NCBI GenBank assembly: GCA_940671915.1
Contig: CALNVZ010003426.1
Coordinates: 35,480,510-35,544,509, forward strand
Source: Paracentrotus lividus
Taxonomy: Eukaryota > Echinodermata > Echinoidea > Camarodonta > Echinidae
Direction: 5' to 3'
DNA: 64,000 bases
The translations under genes and the position numbers were made by a program. Below the pieces are notes generated by a model, which saw nothing but the letters and a program-made list of their open reading frames with translations, did no database searches and had not been told where the DNA came from. Each line of letters begins with the position of its first letter. The stretch's first letter is position 1. Shown piece after piece: positions 34,487-46,360 of this stretch.

Positions 34487-37400
34487 TCATCTGTGGTTTA
34501 AATAATAAGGACTTTTCCAGTATAGTGGTGGATATGCCATATATTGCATTCCGATTGCGGCTTCGTACTCTTTCGCTTTCATTCGGAGATCCGAAACACT
34601 TGTGTCTGGTCTTCGGCAATCATCGGAATCAATCGTTTCACTTTTCAACTCGGGCCGAATCACCGTGATATCGTGCGGGTAAAGTCTGGGTGCAGTCGGT
34701 TGAACGTATTCTGGGTGAGCTAGGTGTGCTTGCCGAAGAGCCAGGATGTTTGTATTTGGATGGAACGCCTGTGGAGGAGGCATCATTGGATAGTACCGCG
34801 TAGGAGGGTAGAAACATGATTGCTGTGCCACACTGAGAGGTGAAGGGAGTGATGGGACAGGGTAAGGATGACCCAACTGTGGTGACGTAAGCGGTGACGT
34901 CACTGGTGGTCTGTCGGGTGACGAGAGCGGGACAGTCAATCCGATACTTGGATCCCGATTCTGTAAACAAAATGTTAAATTACATAAATTTATTTCATGT
35001 AGTCATATTATACGTCAGTGTCTATACGCTACATCGACTCATCTATCCATTCACTTCCACATTTTAGGTGCCTAAGCAGAAGGCATTAAGTCCGATGCAA
35101 GTGATTTTGAACAACCTTCTGGATCACCAGTCCATAATTTTATAAAAGCGTAACAAGACAACTACCCTGGAAAGGCCTACCCCCAGCACAACTAAACCCC
35201 ATGATTATGGTTGGGGTTACGTTACACTCTAAACAATAAAATGGTGGAGATGGGTAAATCACCCTTTAAAGGGGTCGAGGTGTCCAGCGCTTTCGAAAGG
35301 GCTTGAAAAGGTGTCACTTTTCAACCCTTTTCGTAATCGTCCATTAAAGGGTGATTTACCCCTCATATCAATTCTACTCTATGTAAAATGTAAAGTTAAC
35401 GTATACCAATGTGCGGCATTAAATCGTAATTAAACAAGGCGCGTCCGATTATCTAAGAGGCCAGACGCAACGAAGTGACGTTGGAAAATACGGCTGAGAA
35501 GCGCAGAAATCTATACAGCTGGCTGCAATAATAAATAAGCTCACAAAAACTCCCTTAAGAAGACTTCCCTGCAGCTGGAATGGTATTTTCCGTTCGGTTC
35601 AGCAATCTACTCGTACGTGGAGATAAAGAAATTGATGAACTTTTATCATGTTGTTAGTTAATAGATTCTCCAGACCAGATGGAGGAAATACACATTTGGG
35701 CAAGCTATAACAATTATTGTGATGAAGTTGTAATCAGATCTTTATTTCACATAGATTGATGTTCCAAACGATTATTGATATAGTAGTGATCTTGTCACCT
35801 CTTGCGAAGACGCCGTCCACATGCGATATGCATGTGATATGCGAAATATCGACCCATCGAGTAAAGATTCTATTGTGATAATGTTCAAAGTGACAGACTT
35901 TTTCTTAACCAATCGAAATGAATGTACCATCTTTGGAAAGCTGAGAATTCAAGCTTTTAAAAAATGGTTGATCATTACGCTGTAATATAATTATGCGTTA
36001 TCCAGAAGATGATTATGTGGCGTATGAGCTATTTTGAGACAAAATTGGCCATATTGTACAGGAATTTGATCTGACTAGGATTTCGAATTGACACAAGTGA
36101 CAGGACTTTTTTTTCACTTTGCAATAAGTTATTCTATTTTTGAAAAAATCAGACTCTTAGCGTATTTATTCAAGTTGATCATTTCTTTGAAAAGGTAGTT
36201 GCTCGCCATAATCAAGAAACAAAGTAAAAACTGTGCAAAATACAAAATGTCTATGGCAGCGTTCGCTTTGCATAGAGTGATTAATCCGCCCTCTTCCTCT
36301 TAAGTTTACAACTAGAATTGATATGTTCCACCATTTTATCTTTTAGAATGTAGGTGTAGAGTTTGGAGATATATTTTTGACGGGGTAGTTTTCTGGGGGT
36401 ACTTGTCCTCGAACCATGAAAAAGTTAATACCCCATAATCGAGAGAGTTAGTTCATTTCAACGTCATAAACATGATGAAAAGGTGCACTACAGCCTTCAT
36501 CAGGTAACCTCCAACTCCTGCGCTCTGCATGACCACATTGCTCATTGCGTACGTGCCTTAAAAGAAAATGCACTTGCTTGCGTCCTTAGCAAGGGTATTC
36601 TGCGTAATCTGACGTAGACCAGATGCAGGGAATTGCACGACCATGCCATTACTCATAGATATATCACCGAATAAGATATTGGTTGGTCCATAGACTCTAT
36701 ACATTCTAAGAAATAAAAGTGTCATGTTGAACCATAAACTGTTCTTTCAAGAACTTTTTTAAATAGTTTTCAGTTAGAACCTTTAAGGGTTCTCCTGGAA
36801 GGACAAGATGAAGAACCATTTATGTTTCAACTTGGCACCTTTATTTCAAAGAGCCTACTGGACTTGGTCTTACCGCTAGATCTAGTCTTGGAACAGATCT
36901 CGGTGCAGGGACAATCTCTGTGTTCTTGAGTTCTTCCAGCCCGCCGAAGTTTCCCAGCCGCTCGAACTTTCGCCACTTAGCCCTCCGATTCTGAAACCAT
37001 ATCTGCAGCAGAATAATAATAATTAAAAGACTTTGTAATATAGTAACAAACATAATCAAATCGATGGTAATCCTCAAAAAGTAAGGTGTAATTATAACGT
37101 TCATAATTATTATCTGAATAGGTAAATATCGTCATGGACCTACTCCCTCTGTTAATCCATGATATCATCAACACGATCTATTTATTGATAAATGGGCCCC
37201 TACTTGAGTAGGTGCCTCTGAATGCTTCCCTGAAATCATACACTAACTTGTTTATAAATTTAGATTAATCTTTCGTCGTCAAATTTATCTTCCACATTCG
37301 TCTGCTTTCGAAACTTTTCAACAATTCCCAATTTAAGCATTTTTATTGTCCATCTAGAAAGTATTTCATTAAAAAGGTGGTCGAACCTCAACCAGGCCAT

Positions 37401-38780
37401 CCCTCCCAAATACTCGAAAAAGTACCCCTATTTTAATGGCGCGGCTGATGACGTCAAAAGATGTTAACGGAATGCTACATGCTTAATGCTGAATGAATTT
37501 GCCCTTTCATTTCATAACAATAGAATTCTAGCACATATGGGGTCTATTGTTCTGACATAGCAATACAAACGTGTTTTCTAAAGGCGAAACCCAATCATGC
37601 CTGGCCGTAGCATTCTCTTAACATTCTTTGACGTCATCGACCACGCCATTAAAATAGGGGTAACTTTTCGAGTATTTGGGAGGGATGGGTTGGTTGAGGT
37701 TCGATCCCCTTTTTATGAATACTGTTATAAAAACTGAATTTATTTTGGGGGTATTTATGTTATACGCCTTTCAATCGATGTAAGGTTGTATTTACTCCGT
37801 CCACGGTCTTTGACAGACATTCACGACGATAGCTATGTTTACATATATGTTTACATAATGATTTTCTACCTGGATACGTTGTTCCGGAAGTGATGTCTTG
37901 CTGGACAACTCGTCCCTGGTTTTAACATCCGGGTAGTGGGTCACCTGGAAGACAGTTTCCAACTCACGAAGTTGTTCCGGGTTGAAGGTTGTCCGAATTC
38001 GACGGTTTCGCTTTGAACTAGACCATGACTCTTCGTCACGTGACTCTATGAGTAGGTGGGAAAAGAGAAAATAAAAAAATTAATCGAAAAAACAAGAATG
38101 TTTTTGATTTTGTTTTCTTTTGTTCAAAATCAAAGTCGTAAAGGTGTAAAAACTTTCCTAACCCATCATGCCCATCGCGGTATGCAAAAATAGGCCTATT
38201 TAAGGCAAGAGAGAACACAAAAAGTCAGAGGCTGTGGGACTTCGGAGAGAGGATGATAGGGAGAGATAGGCCTTAAGAGAAAGTTGAGATAATTTGATAG
38301 TTAGAAAGAAAAGAGAAAGAGAAATATAGAGAAAGAGGGAGGGAGAGATCCATAGAGAAAAGGATGAAGAAGATGGGGGATAATAGAGAGAGACAGAGAT
38401 ATGCAGACATACAGACAGAGACGGAGAGAGAGAGAGAAAGATATGAGAGGGGGGGGGGGTTGGGGCGGGAAGCCGAAAGAGGCATACAGACAGATAAACA
38501 TTGAATATTTTCAGGATATTTACATGAACTCTCTGGGTTTTTTCTTCTTTCATTTCTCTATATTAACAGAATCAAATGAGATACTTTAACCTTTCTGTTC
38601 AGCTACACTAAATTCTAAACTCAATAATCGAATCAAAGAAAATTTCTCACCTGTAACGTCAATTCTGACGGTCAGTCTTCCTTTCTCGATTCCCGAAGAA
38701 TATTTTCCTGGTGAACAACCACCAGGTGAATTCGGAGAGAATGAATGTCCTCCGCTCATCAACACAACTTGGTCTGTCAT
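34487..38780 (-). CDS. Paired-like (Q50) homeobox transcription factor with OAR motif, ISX-like, 302 aa
   Basis: Four coding exons: 38,780-38,651, 38,045-37,870, 37,002-36,874 and 34,960-34,487. All junctions are GT-AG and in phase, giving 302 residues. The homeodomain spans about 57-116 (RRIRTTF, then THYPDV, then [11 protein letters not shown]). Residue 50 of the domain is Gln and residue 51 Asn. The intron between homeodomain residues 46 and 47 is the one usual in the paired-like class. The sequence after it (FERLGNFGG) and the PEQL/THYPDV pattern recall ISX. A Pro/Tyr-rich stretch follows, then an OAR motif ([13 protein letters not shown]) at about 266-278. It acts in the nucleus as a sequence-specific DNA-binding protein; OAR motifs restrain activity in related factors. 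The start is the first in-frame ATG after an in-frame TAA about 40 bases upstream. The class is secure; the ISX assignment is tentative. Confidence 0.9.
35252..35361. mobile_element. Small palindromic MITE (GGGTAAATCACCCTTTAA)
   Basis: GGGTAAATCACCCTTTAA at the left and TTAAAGGGTGATTTACCC at the right are exact inverses, about 110 bp overall. It lies in intron 3 of the homeobox gene. Confidence 0.75.
36711..36846. mobile_element. Small inverted-repeat element beside exon 3
   Basis: AATAAAAGTGTCATGTTGAA, then ACCATAAACTGTTCT, is inverted at the right (AGAACCATTTATGTTTCAAC, then TTGGCACCTTTATT). The copy lies about 27 bp past the exon 3 donor of the homeobox gene. Confidence 0.7.
37317..37813. 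mobile_element. Foldback element, copy 2 (homeobox intron 2)
   Basis: This matches 20,240-20,756 almost throughout, including CAACAATTCCCAATTTAA at the left and TTGTATTTACTCCGTC at the right. The arms carry GATGACGTCAAA and TTTGACGTCATC, CRE-like octamers. It lies entirely within the 867-bp intron that splits the homeodomain. Confidence 0.85.
38228..38460. repeat. GA-rich low-complexity tract
   Basis: Imperfect GA repeats ending in a G-run near 38,450, inside intron 1 of the homeobox gene. Confidence 0.85.
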
Positions 38781-38856
38781 CTCGGAGAAGGTACGTTTCC
38801 TTACGCCCGAGATGGGTTACCATTCTCTATCTCCATGGTTCTATGTCAATGCAGAC

Positions 38857-39551
38857 CTGAAATGTTTTTTTTCTGTGGTAAGAAATATAGGAAAAATGAC
38901 TTATCACAAGATATGACTGTGATTCACACTAGACAAAGAAAAAAAAGAAACCCTAACGGGCCTATATTTACCCAGAGGGAACAAATTATAGCCGCGGATC
39001 CGGGATTTCAAAATTAGATAAAAGCGTAGGCTTGTATCAGAAATATGTTGTGATGTTGTTTTATGTTCTAACTATTCTTTCTTTTTTCCCTTCTTATTTT
39101 CCAATTTCCTTTTTCCTTGTTTTTTCTTTCTTCTTCTTCTTCTTCTTTTTTTTTTTTTTTTTTTTTGGGGGGGGGGGGGAGGAGGGGGTAGATATTCCAA
39201 CAAACGCATATACACGTGCACCTGAATCAACAGTCAGATTTGAAGTCAGTTGGACAGAAGTATATGCTGGGAGAGAAATTATTGGACTTTACTTTGTTTT
39301 ACTGCAGCGCAAATGTCATAAAAAAACTTTTATCTGGTATGCGAGGGACAAGGCGGCCTTTGATTGACTGCGATTTGTAGGAATATAAAGATACACTTTT
39401 GTTTCGTATTCCATTTAAAAATCATTGGGTTTTTTGTTATGTTGAAATATTTTTATTCGAACATTTCCCGTCTTGTTTTTGGTCCCTTCCCAATGCAAAA
39501 ACAAAACAAAACAACAAATTGGTGAGATAGAAGGACTGAGAAGGATTAATA

Positions 39552-39593
<42 letters not shown>

Positions 39594-39848
39594 AGGAGGG
39601 AGGAGAAAGGGAAATATAAGAGAGAAGGAGAGAGGAGAGAGAGAGAAGACAGACAGAGAGACAGACAAGACTGACAGAGAGAGAAAGAGAATTAAAGAGA
39701 GATTTAGAATTATACTATAAGGTACTTGAAATGTATTTCTATTTTATTTTTTTAAAATTTTAATGACGGTTTCAAATAATCTCCTCAAATAGGCTTATTT
39801 TCAGGAGCATGTATTTCTGTATGGATTTCAATTTTTATCTTTAGAAAG

Positions 39849-39879
<31 letters not shown>

Positions 39880-41060
39880 GAGAAACAAAATGTCATTTGT
39901 AGTTGCCCTCACGCAATTCTATCAGATAAATCGAGTTATTTTCAATTCCAGGCAGTTATAAAACAATTTGATACGATTTACTCATGTTTACGAGTGTGTT
40001 AAAAATGCGTTTTAATGGGACACTTTATTGGATGCTCAAGGAGTAAATAAATTATGATGGCACAATAATGCTCACAAACTAAAAATAAATAAATTGTTGC
40101 GTCAACAATTCCAATATGAGTGATTATAATAATACCTAGTGAACCGTCATAACAAGTATACTGAAAAACGTTAATGGAACATGTTTTCGCTTAATGATAA
40201 CATTCAAGCAAAATAGATTGTAATTATTAACAGTGGCGAATTTGGGGGAGGGGGGGGGGGGCAATATGCGTGAGCCCGTATTTTATGGATACCACTTGAA
40301 AGTACATTTATGTTAATATGGAATTGAGCTTCTTTATTTTTTCAAATTTGCCAGCTGCGCCCTCACCATTTTCAAATCAAGGATCGGTCGCAGTAATTAT
40401 CTTGTTTACAGAGTGAATAATACAAATTAAAGTCTGAATAAAATATATATGAATATATATATTCTACAAATATTAATTTATAATTAATATACAAACGTAC
40501 ACATAATTATCGGATAATAAGAGACCATATATCGAATAAGCAAATTTGCATTCGAGTAACTTACAGTAAGTTAAGACGATACTGACCAAATCAACGTTGA
40601 CCCACTACACAATAAAGGAAGGGAGGGACAAAATGACTGGATCCATTATTGGGACTATACCAGTTAAATGGTTCGTTTATTTGAACCTTCAGGGGCAATA
40701 ATACTAGAATAACGGTTCAGTTTATTTTTTTCTTTTCTTTCTTCAAAGTAACAACTATAATTATATGACTAATAAGGTCTGATATATTTTTTTTTTAAAG
40801 AAAAATCTCAGTGTAAAATAATAAAAATAAATAGAATATTTGAATTCTATCTGGAATAACTAAACGGGTATGATAAGAATTTAGGATTTGGGATACTGCA
40901 AAATAACTTTGCGATTTAAATGAAAATTATTCTGGTAGTTCGAATTCATTTTACAAATTGAAATATTACATTCAATCACAAACTCTTCTGAGAATAATTT
41001 TAAATAAATGTAAAAAACACATTTTTTATATAGGCATGCATAACAAACTTAAGTGACTCA
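38857..41060. other. Upstream region or intron of the homeobox gene; simple repeats only
   Basis: T-run followed by G-run at 39,148-39,186, GA repeat at 39,555-39,600 with GA-rich sequence to about 39,700, and A-run at 39,848-39,878. A fragment CAGTGGCGAATTTGGGGGAG at 40,232 looks like the end of another transposon. No coding exon. Confidence 0.5.
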
Positions 41061-41191
41061 GGCGCGGATCCAAGAGATCCAGATTGAATACATTTCTCGG
41101 GCCCAATTGTCTGGGAACAAAAGCGGCTCTATTATGTTTACGCACGGGCCCGATACTTCCATTGTATGAAATCAGGCTGCGTCCGCTACTG
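41061..41191 (-). mobile_element. Short CAGTAGCGGACGCAG element, copy 2 (inverted)
   Basis: Inverse of 17,600-17,733: it begins GGCGCGGATCC and ends CTGCGTCCGCTACTGG. It lies about 95 bp downstream of the donor of the proposed 5' exon, inside the proposed intron. Confidence 0.65.
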
Positions 41192-41286
41192 GTGAATATA
41201 CATAATTATAATGCTTTACTTGAAAATTTTAGTTATAAGAATTTAAAATGTAAGAAAATTTTGTTATTAACAAACATAAATCATAC

Positions 41287-41391
41287 CTGTCTTGTTTTGG
41301 CTTTCCCTTTCAACTGGATCAGTCTCTGTCGTAGAGAGAAGACAGAATCCAAGAATTAAAAGCTGATCTCCACCAAAAACCACTTTACAAT
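41287..41391 (-). other. Possible 5' untranslated exon of the homeobox gene
   Basis: On the minus strand a 105-bp stretch without any ATG ends in ACAAGACAG|GTATGA, a good donor. It starts at an initiator-like TCATTG, 33 bp downstream of TATAAAATA. A matching acceptor could be CATTTCAG at 38,857-38,864, although its upstream tract is purine-rich. The link to the homeobox gene is inference from position and strand. Confidence 0.35.
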
Positions 41392-41424
41392 GAGACGATA
41401 CCAAAACTATGTTCCTATTTTATA
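41391..41424 (-). promoter_or_regulatory. Possible TATA promoter
   Basis: TATAAAATA occupies 41,424-41,416 on the minus strand, with an initiator-like TCATTG whose A is at 41,391. The spacing of about 33 bp is close to that of animal TATA promoters. Confidence 0.35.
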
Positions 41425-44400
41425 CCAGTCCTCGGCGACTTCCAGCGCAACCTAATGCATTTATTACCCCGTCATTTCGGGGCTAATTATACCAATAAAC
41501 TTAAACGTAGCAACTTCGTATATTCTGGGCTGAGCGGTAATTGGCGACTTTATTGCAACGTCGTAAAATGATTAGCAGAGGCAAATGAGAATTTGGGTAG
41601 GTGTGAACGATTATCAAATGATCGGAGATATATTCATTTGAAATTCACAAATCATGGTTCAATATATTGTAATGATAATTCACAGTGGATCATACAAAAT
41701 ATTATTATATAGTGTTTAAATTATATGTTTGATAATGTATCGTTTGATGTTCTCCTGATCTAATCACGACGTAGTTGCAAATAGTTATCCCTTTCTGTTT
41801 TTTTCGGTGGGGGGGGGGGGGCTTTCTTATACTCAATTTATGTGGCTGTATCTTGTTATCAAAGCTTGTCCTTTTGAAAGTGAAATAACCATTTCACCAT
41901 AACCCTATTCCATTTCGGAAGAACAAATCTTCTTTTTTTTTCGGATAACAAACTTCATTTCATTTTCGGGCACATGAACATACAAGTAAATGTATAGGGC
42001 CTTTATGTTTCCGAAAAAAAACCCCGAACGTTTGGACTAATGAAACTTCTAATTAATTTCGTACGATCAAACATTCGGAATAACGAACACCTTCTGATCT
42101 TTCCAGTAGTATCATATTATTGTACAACGAGTAGGCCTGTAGTTATGATGTTTGACCCACTGGTGGCACTTGAAATACTAAATAGCTGCTATAAATCCCT
42201 GATTTTGTTCATTAATTTGGAGCACAATCTTTCTAACGATACAAACAGGTTATAAAGTGTCCCAAATTTGCCTCGGGAGTTCATAGCCTAATGAAGGCAA
42301 CGCATACACACCCTACCTTGGAGATCTTTTAGTTTTTAATTAGGAAGAATTTGTGCTAATTAAACGAATCCAGATTTTATGACTTTTATTCTGCCATTTG
42401 TAATTAGCAATTAAACACCATAATGAGATCCTACGTTTGTTCTTGGTCCAACCTGACGCAATCCAAAATAGGCTATAATGTGTTCAGATAATAATGTCCG
42501 TCTTTTGATATTCGCTTACCATGTTTACAGTTTTAAAAGACAACATAGACAATAGTCATACATTATTGTTTTGAGATTAGGAGTTCATTACATAATTTTG
42601 AACAAGTATGAAACTCCATCGTTTGAAAGTCGTTATCAACGATTAATGATTTTTTCTTTTCTTTTTTCCACTACCACCATCATTATATCTCTCTCGCTCT
42701 CTCTCTCTCTCTCTCCCACTTCTATACGTATCTTTTCTTGTTCCCTCTATTCCATCTCTCTCACATACCTACAAACTCTTACATATCTATCCTTTTTAAT
42801 TATACTAGCATAACCAAGGGGGTAATACCTCCATGGTATAACATTTTTGTTTGTTTGTTTGTTTTTTTTGTCTACCCGTCCTTTTCCTTTCCTTTCCCCA
42901 TTTGTAATGTCTCCCTGCCCCCTCCCCCCCCAAAAAAAAAAAAAAAAAAAATGTTTTATTTCTTATTCGTCAATGATTTATTACAAATGTATCCTTTAAA
43001 CTTGGGTGTATTATACAATTCAAAAGTAATATCTTTTGTCTTTGCAAAATGAAATAATGTAGGTCTATTCTATGCGTCATACCCCCTTCATGCTTTCGGT
43101 TCGGATCAAAGCCAGGTCTCGTGTTGGGTTTATGACGGATAAACAAACAGTCACTATTGCCCCGAATAGAGTAACGGCGGTCCCCTTTTATGGTACCCCG
43201 CTAATTAGTATTTCATCTTCAATCGAATTATCATTAACCGTTGTTGTGTAATTATACCTTATTGTCGCTAAGTCAATACGGAGATTGTCGGCTGTAAGCG
43301 GTTGTGTGTTGTGTTTTATGGCCTGGGACGCTGAGGAAAGAGGGGGAGGGTGGGAGTCTGAGCGTTATTAACTAGGGGAAGATGGAAATTTTTGATAATT
43401 TTTTTTCTTCAATTAAACGCCCAAAACCTTTTGATGAAACAACAAGAAATTCGTTTTCCCTTTTTTCTCAACCCGGGGGCCAGACATCCATAGATGATAG
43501 GACAACTACCCCTTATCTTAACACAGGAGGCAGTTGTCCAGAGGTTAATTGAACTGAAGGAATTGTCCAGGGGTAGTTTTCCGGACATCCCTTCAAAGCG
43601 TACAATCTATTTTCTATCTCATATTTATCTACTTCTTTTCACATACACAATAATCATACTTCTATTTTTGAACCCCTCTCCTTTCTATTCTTGATCCACC
43701 ACCAATATTGAACATGCTTAGTTTATCAATTAAATACATGCCTCACTAAAAATGTTAGTGCATTTCAGTCTGGTTTCGTTTTCCTAATTAATATTTCTCT
43801 ACATTAACCTTCTTTTCACCCCTAAAATCAAGACATTTCCATTTTGCAGTGTATAAGCAATGTTTGTATATGATAAGACTACATGATCTTATTCTCTTAG
43901 TCTTTCTCTACTTCTTTTTCACATCTTTCTCTATGATCTCTCTCCCTCTCTTCATACACTTATCATTATTGAAATATATGCGCCTCTTCAACTTATTTAC
44001 CAACTTAGGTATAAATTATCATCTTCATAATTCAAAGTTATGAAATTTCACAGTTGCTCTTCATTTATAATTTCTTTCAATAAACACTTCATTTTGGTAA
44101 CTCATAAATAAAATACAATATCTTGCTTTGTGACAATTCAGCTGTTTTTTTGTTTTTTGTTTACATGAAAGATGTACTTTAATTTTGATTCCATCCTTTT
44201 CATTGGTAGATATACAAATTATTAAAAATGAATAAAGAACGCTGAAAGAAAAGAATAAAAACATATAAGAACATGAAATAAAAAAAGATGACATCTTAGG
44301 ATTAATAACTAAAAATCAAATTATTCTTCTCAAAGTTACTAAGATTTAGAAAATCAGAAAAGATCCATATGTCTTTACATTCGGACCAGAAAAGGGGAAA

Positions 44401-46360
44401 ATAGATTTTAAAAAAAATAATTGTAAATGGAAATACGGTTACCCATAAAACGTTATTCCCATTTCTAAGCTATAAAAACACAAAATTAAATGAGACTGAC
44501 AAAAAATAATGTAAGAGCTAAAATTCAAGAAAAAAAATTTAAATTTGAACCACTTTACTATAAAAATAAGTATATAAAAGGAATATATTGCGGGTACAAT
44601 ATTGGTCAGTTTAAATCATTTTTTTAAAAGAAAGTAATAAAATTCCTTTTTGAATTTCAGCCCAAATTCTCGATGTACACCTTTTAAAAAACAGTGCTCT
44701 GACCGAGTGCGGTAATCTTCATTAAATGCGACAGAAATAAATTATAAAACAATATTTAATGAATATAACACTACTACGAGTAAGTACTTTTTACATGTAC
44801 TATGCAAATTCTGGAGTGCTAGCTCCTCAATGTAGATATGCACGAACATGCACATTTCAAGAATCACATACAAAGAATATTAAATATTAATTCACAATTT
44901 ACAGCGTTTGCTTCACTCACTTTTCAATTTATACATTGCAGTATATTTCTGGCTATGTAACAGATTCTGCGAAAATTTACATGAATACATTGGAAAACAT
45001 AAAATTTGTGTCTACAGCATGCATTTTGAACTGCCAAATAAATAACGATAATAATAATAATGATAATAATAATAATAATAATTACATTGTCAACTGCTTT
45101 GGGTTAACATTCTGCCAAACTATTGGACACATCAAAAATATAAATTTAATGCAAGCAATCAAAATTAAATTAGTTATAAATCAAATACAGCTGACGATCA
45201 TTAAAAAAATCATGAGAGACAGACTATTTCAATTAATCATCTTATAATGCCACTTTAACTGTTTGGTTATAATTAATATGAAATAAACACATCAAAAATA
45301 AATTTGATTTAAAGTACATGTACATGTAAATTATATCACACATAAATATTGTTATAATTTAGTTTCATAAACATTTATATGAAATTTATAAAATTTGAAT
45401 ATTTACAATGTAAAATCAATATATTTGAGGTCAAGTCGTCTCTGAAACTACATCTCCATCAAATACTACATTGTATCTAGTGCAGTATCATATTTGTTTA
45501 CAAAAATATACATGTATGTATACCATTCAAACTGGTAATATAAACTCTTTCCATAGAAAGACATGTTAACACTGGGGCTGCTCATTGATCCAAATGTTTG
45601 TTTGTCCGAAGTCAAATGAAATAGGTCTTGATAGTCTGAAGGTTCTTTTGGCCACAAACAAATTTGCTATACAAGTGCCTGTTTTTCTAAAGGTAAAATG
45701 AGGTTTGTCTGGGTATCCAAACATTTTATCCTTTTTTTAGTTGATGTATAGTCTGAAACATTTTATCAATCAAAAAGTGACATGACAATGTTAAAGTTCA
45801 ACAACTCAAAAATGAAATGAGGTTCGATGATGTGGAAATGATGTGAAAATGAAAAGGATTTGTTAATCTGAAAAAGAAATCATTCAAGAAGTTCATGCAA
45901 TAGCATATGTAGCACAAGTAGATATTAACGTCTAATAAGCAGTATGCACTTGGAAAATGTTTGCTCTAACTTTCTTTACTAGCTGAACATATATTGCACA
46001 TGTTGATATCTAGATCATTGACTATTTATATGAGTATTTTTACATAAATTACACCTAGATGACTGTACAGGTTGGCATGGTACACTAAGTACCTGGTACT
46101 TTTGTCCAAGGGTCTTTGACAATGAGTCTCCACTAGCAACAGATATAAACAATTTTGCACATGAAGTTCTTCCTCGCATGACTGAGAAGAATTGGTTTCC
46201 TCGAAAGACTCGTAAAACAGATACTACGCCGAGACTCTTGGCTGTCGTGATATTAGTGAATTGTCTTCATTTTCTACGGGTTGCTCAAGCATAGTGTATG
46301 AAAATATCTGGGAATGATTTAAGTTAATTTTTCAGAAGAGAGGGGGGTATAGTTATCAGT
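41425..46360. other. Intergenic region, no gene seen
   Basis: AT-rich. Noted: G-run at about 41,810; CT repeat 42,690-42,715; A-run 42,931-42,949; an inverted pair AGGACAACTACCCCT and AGGGGTAGTTTTCC at 43,498-43,583; AAT repeat 45,042-45,080. The right end is probably the 3' untranslated region of the 1,338-residue gene. No poly(A) signal could be chosen with confidence. Confidence 0.5.

Noticed and set aside
39032-39367. 111-codon frame with Phe-rich start
   Set aside because: Driven by T- and G-runs at 39,129-39,190; no splice signals or homology.
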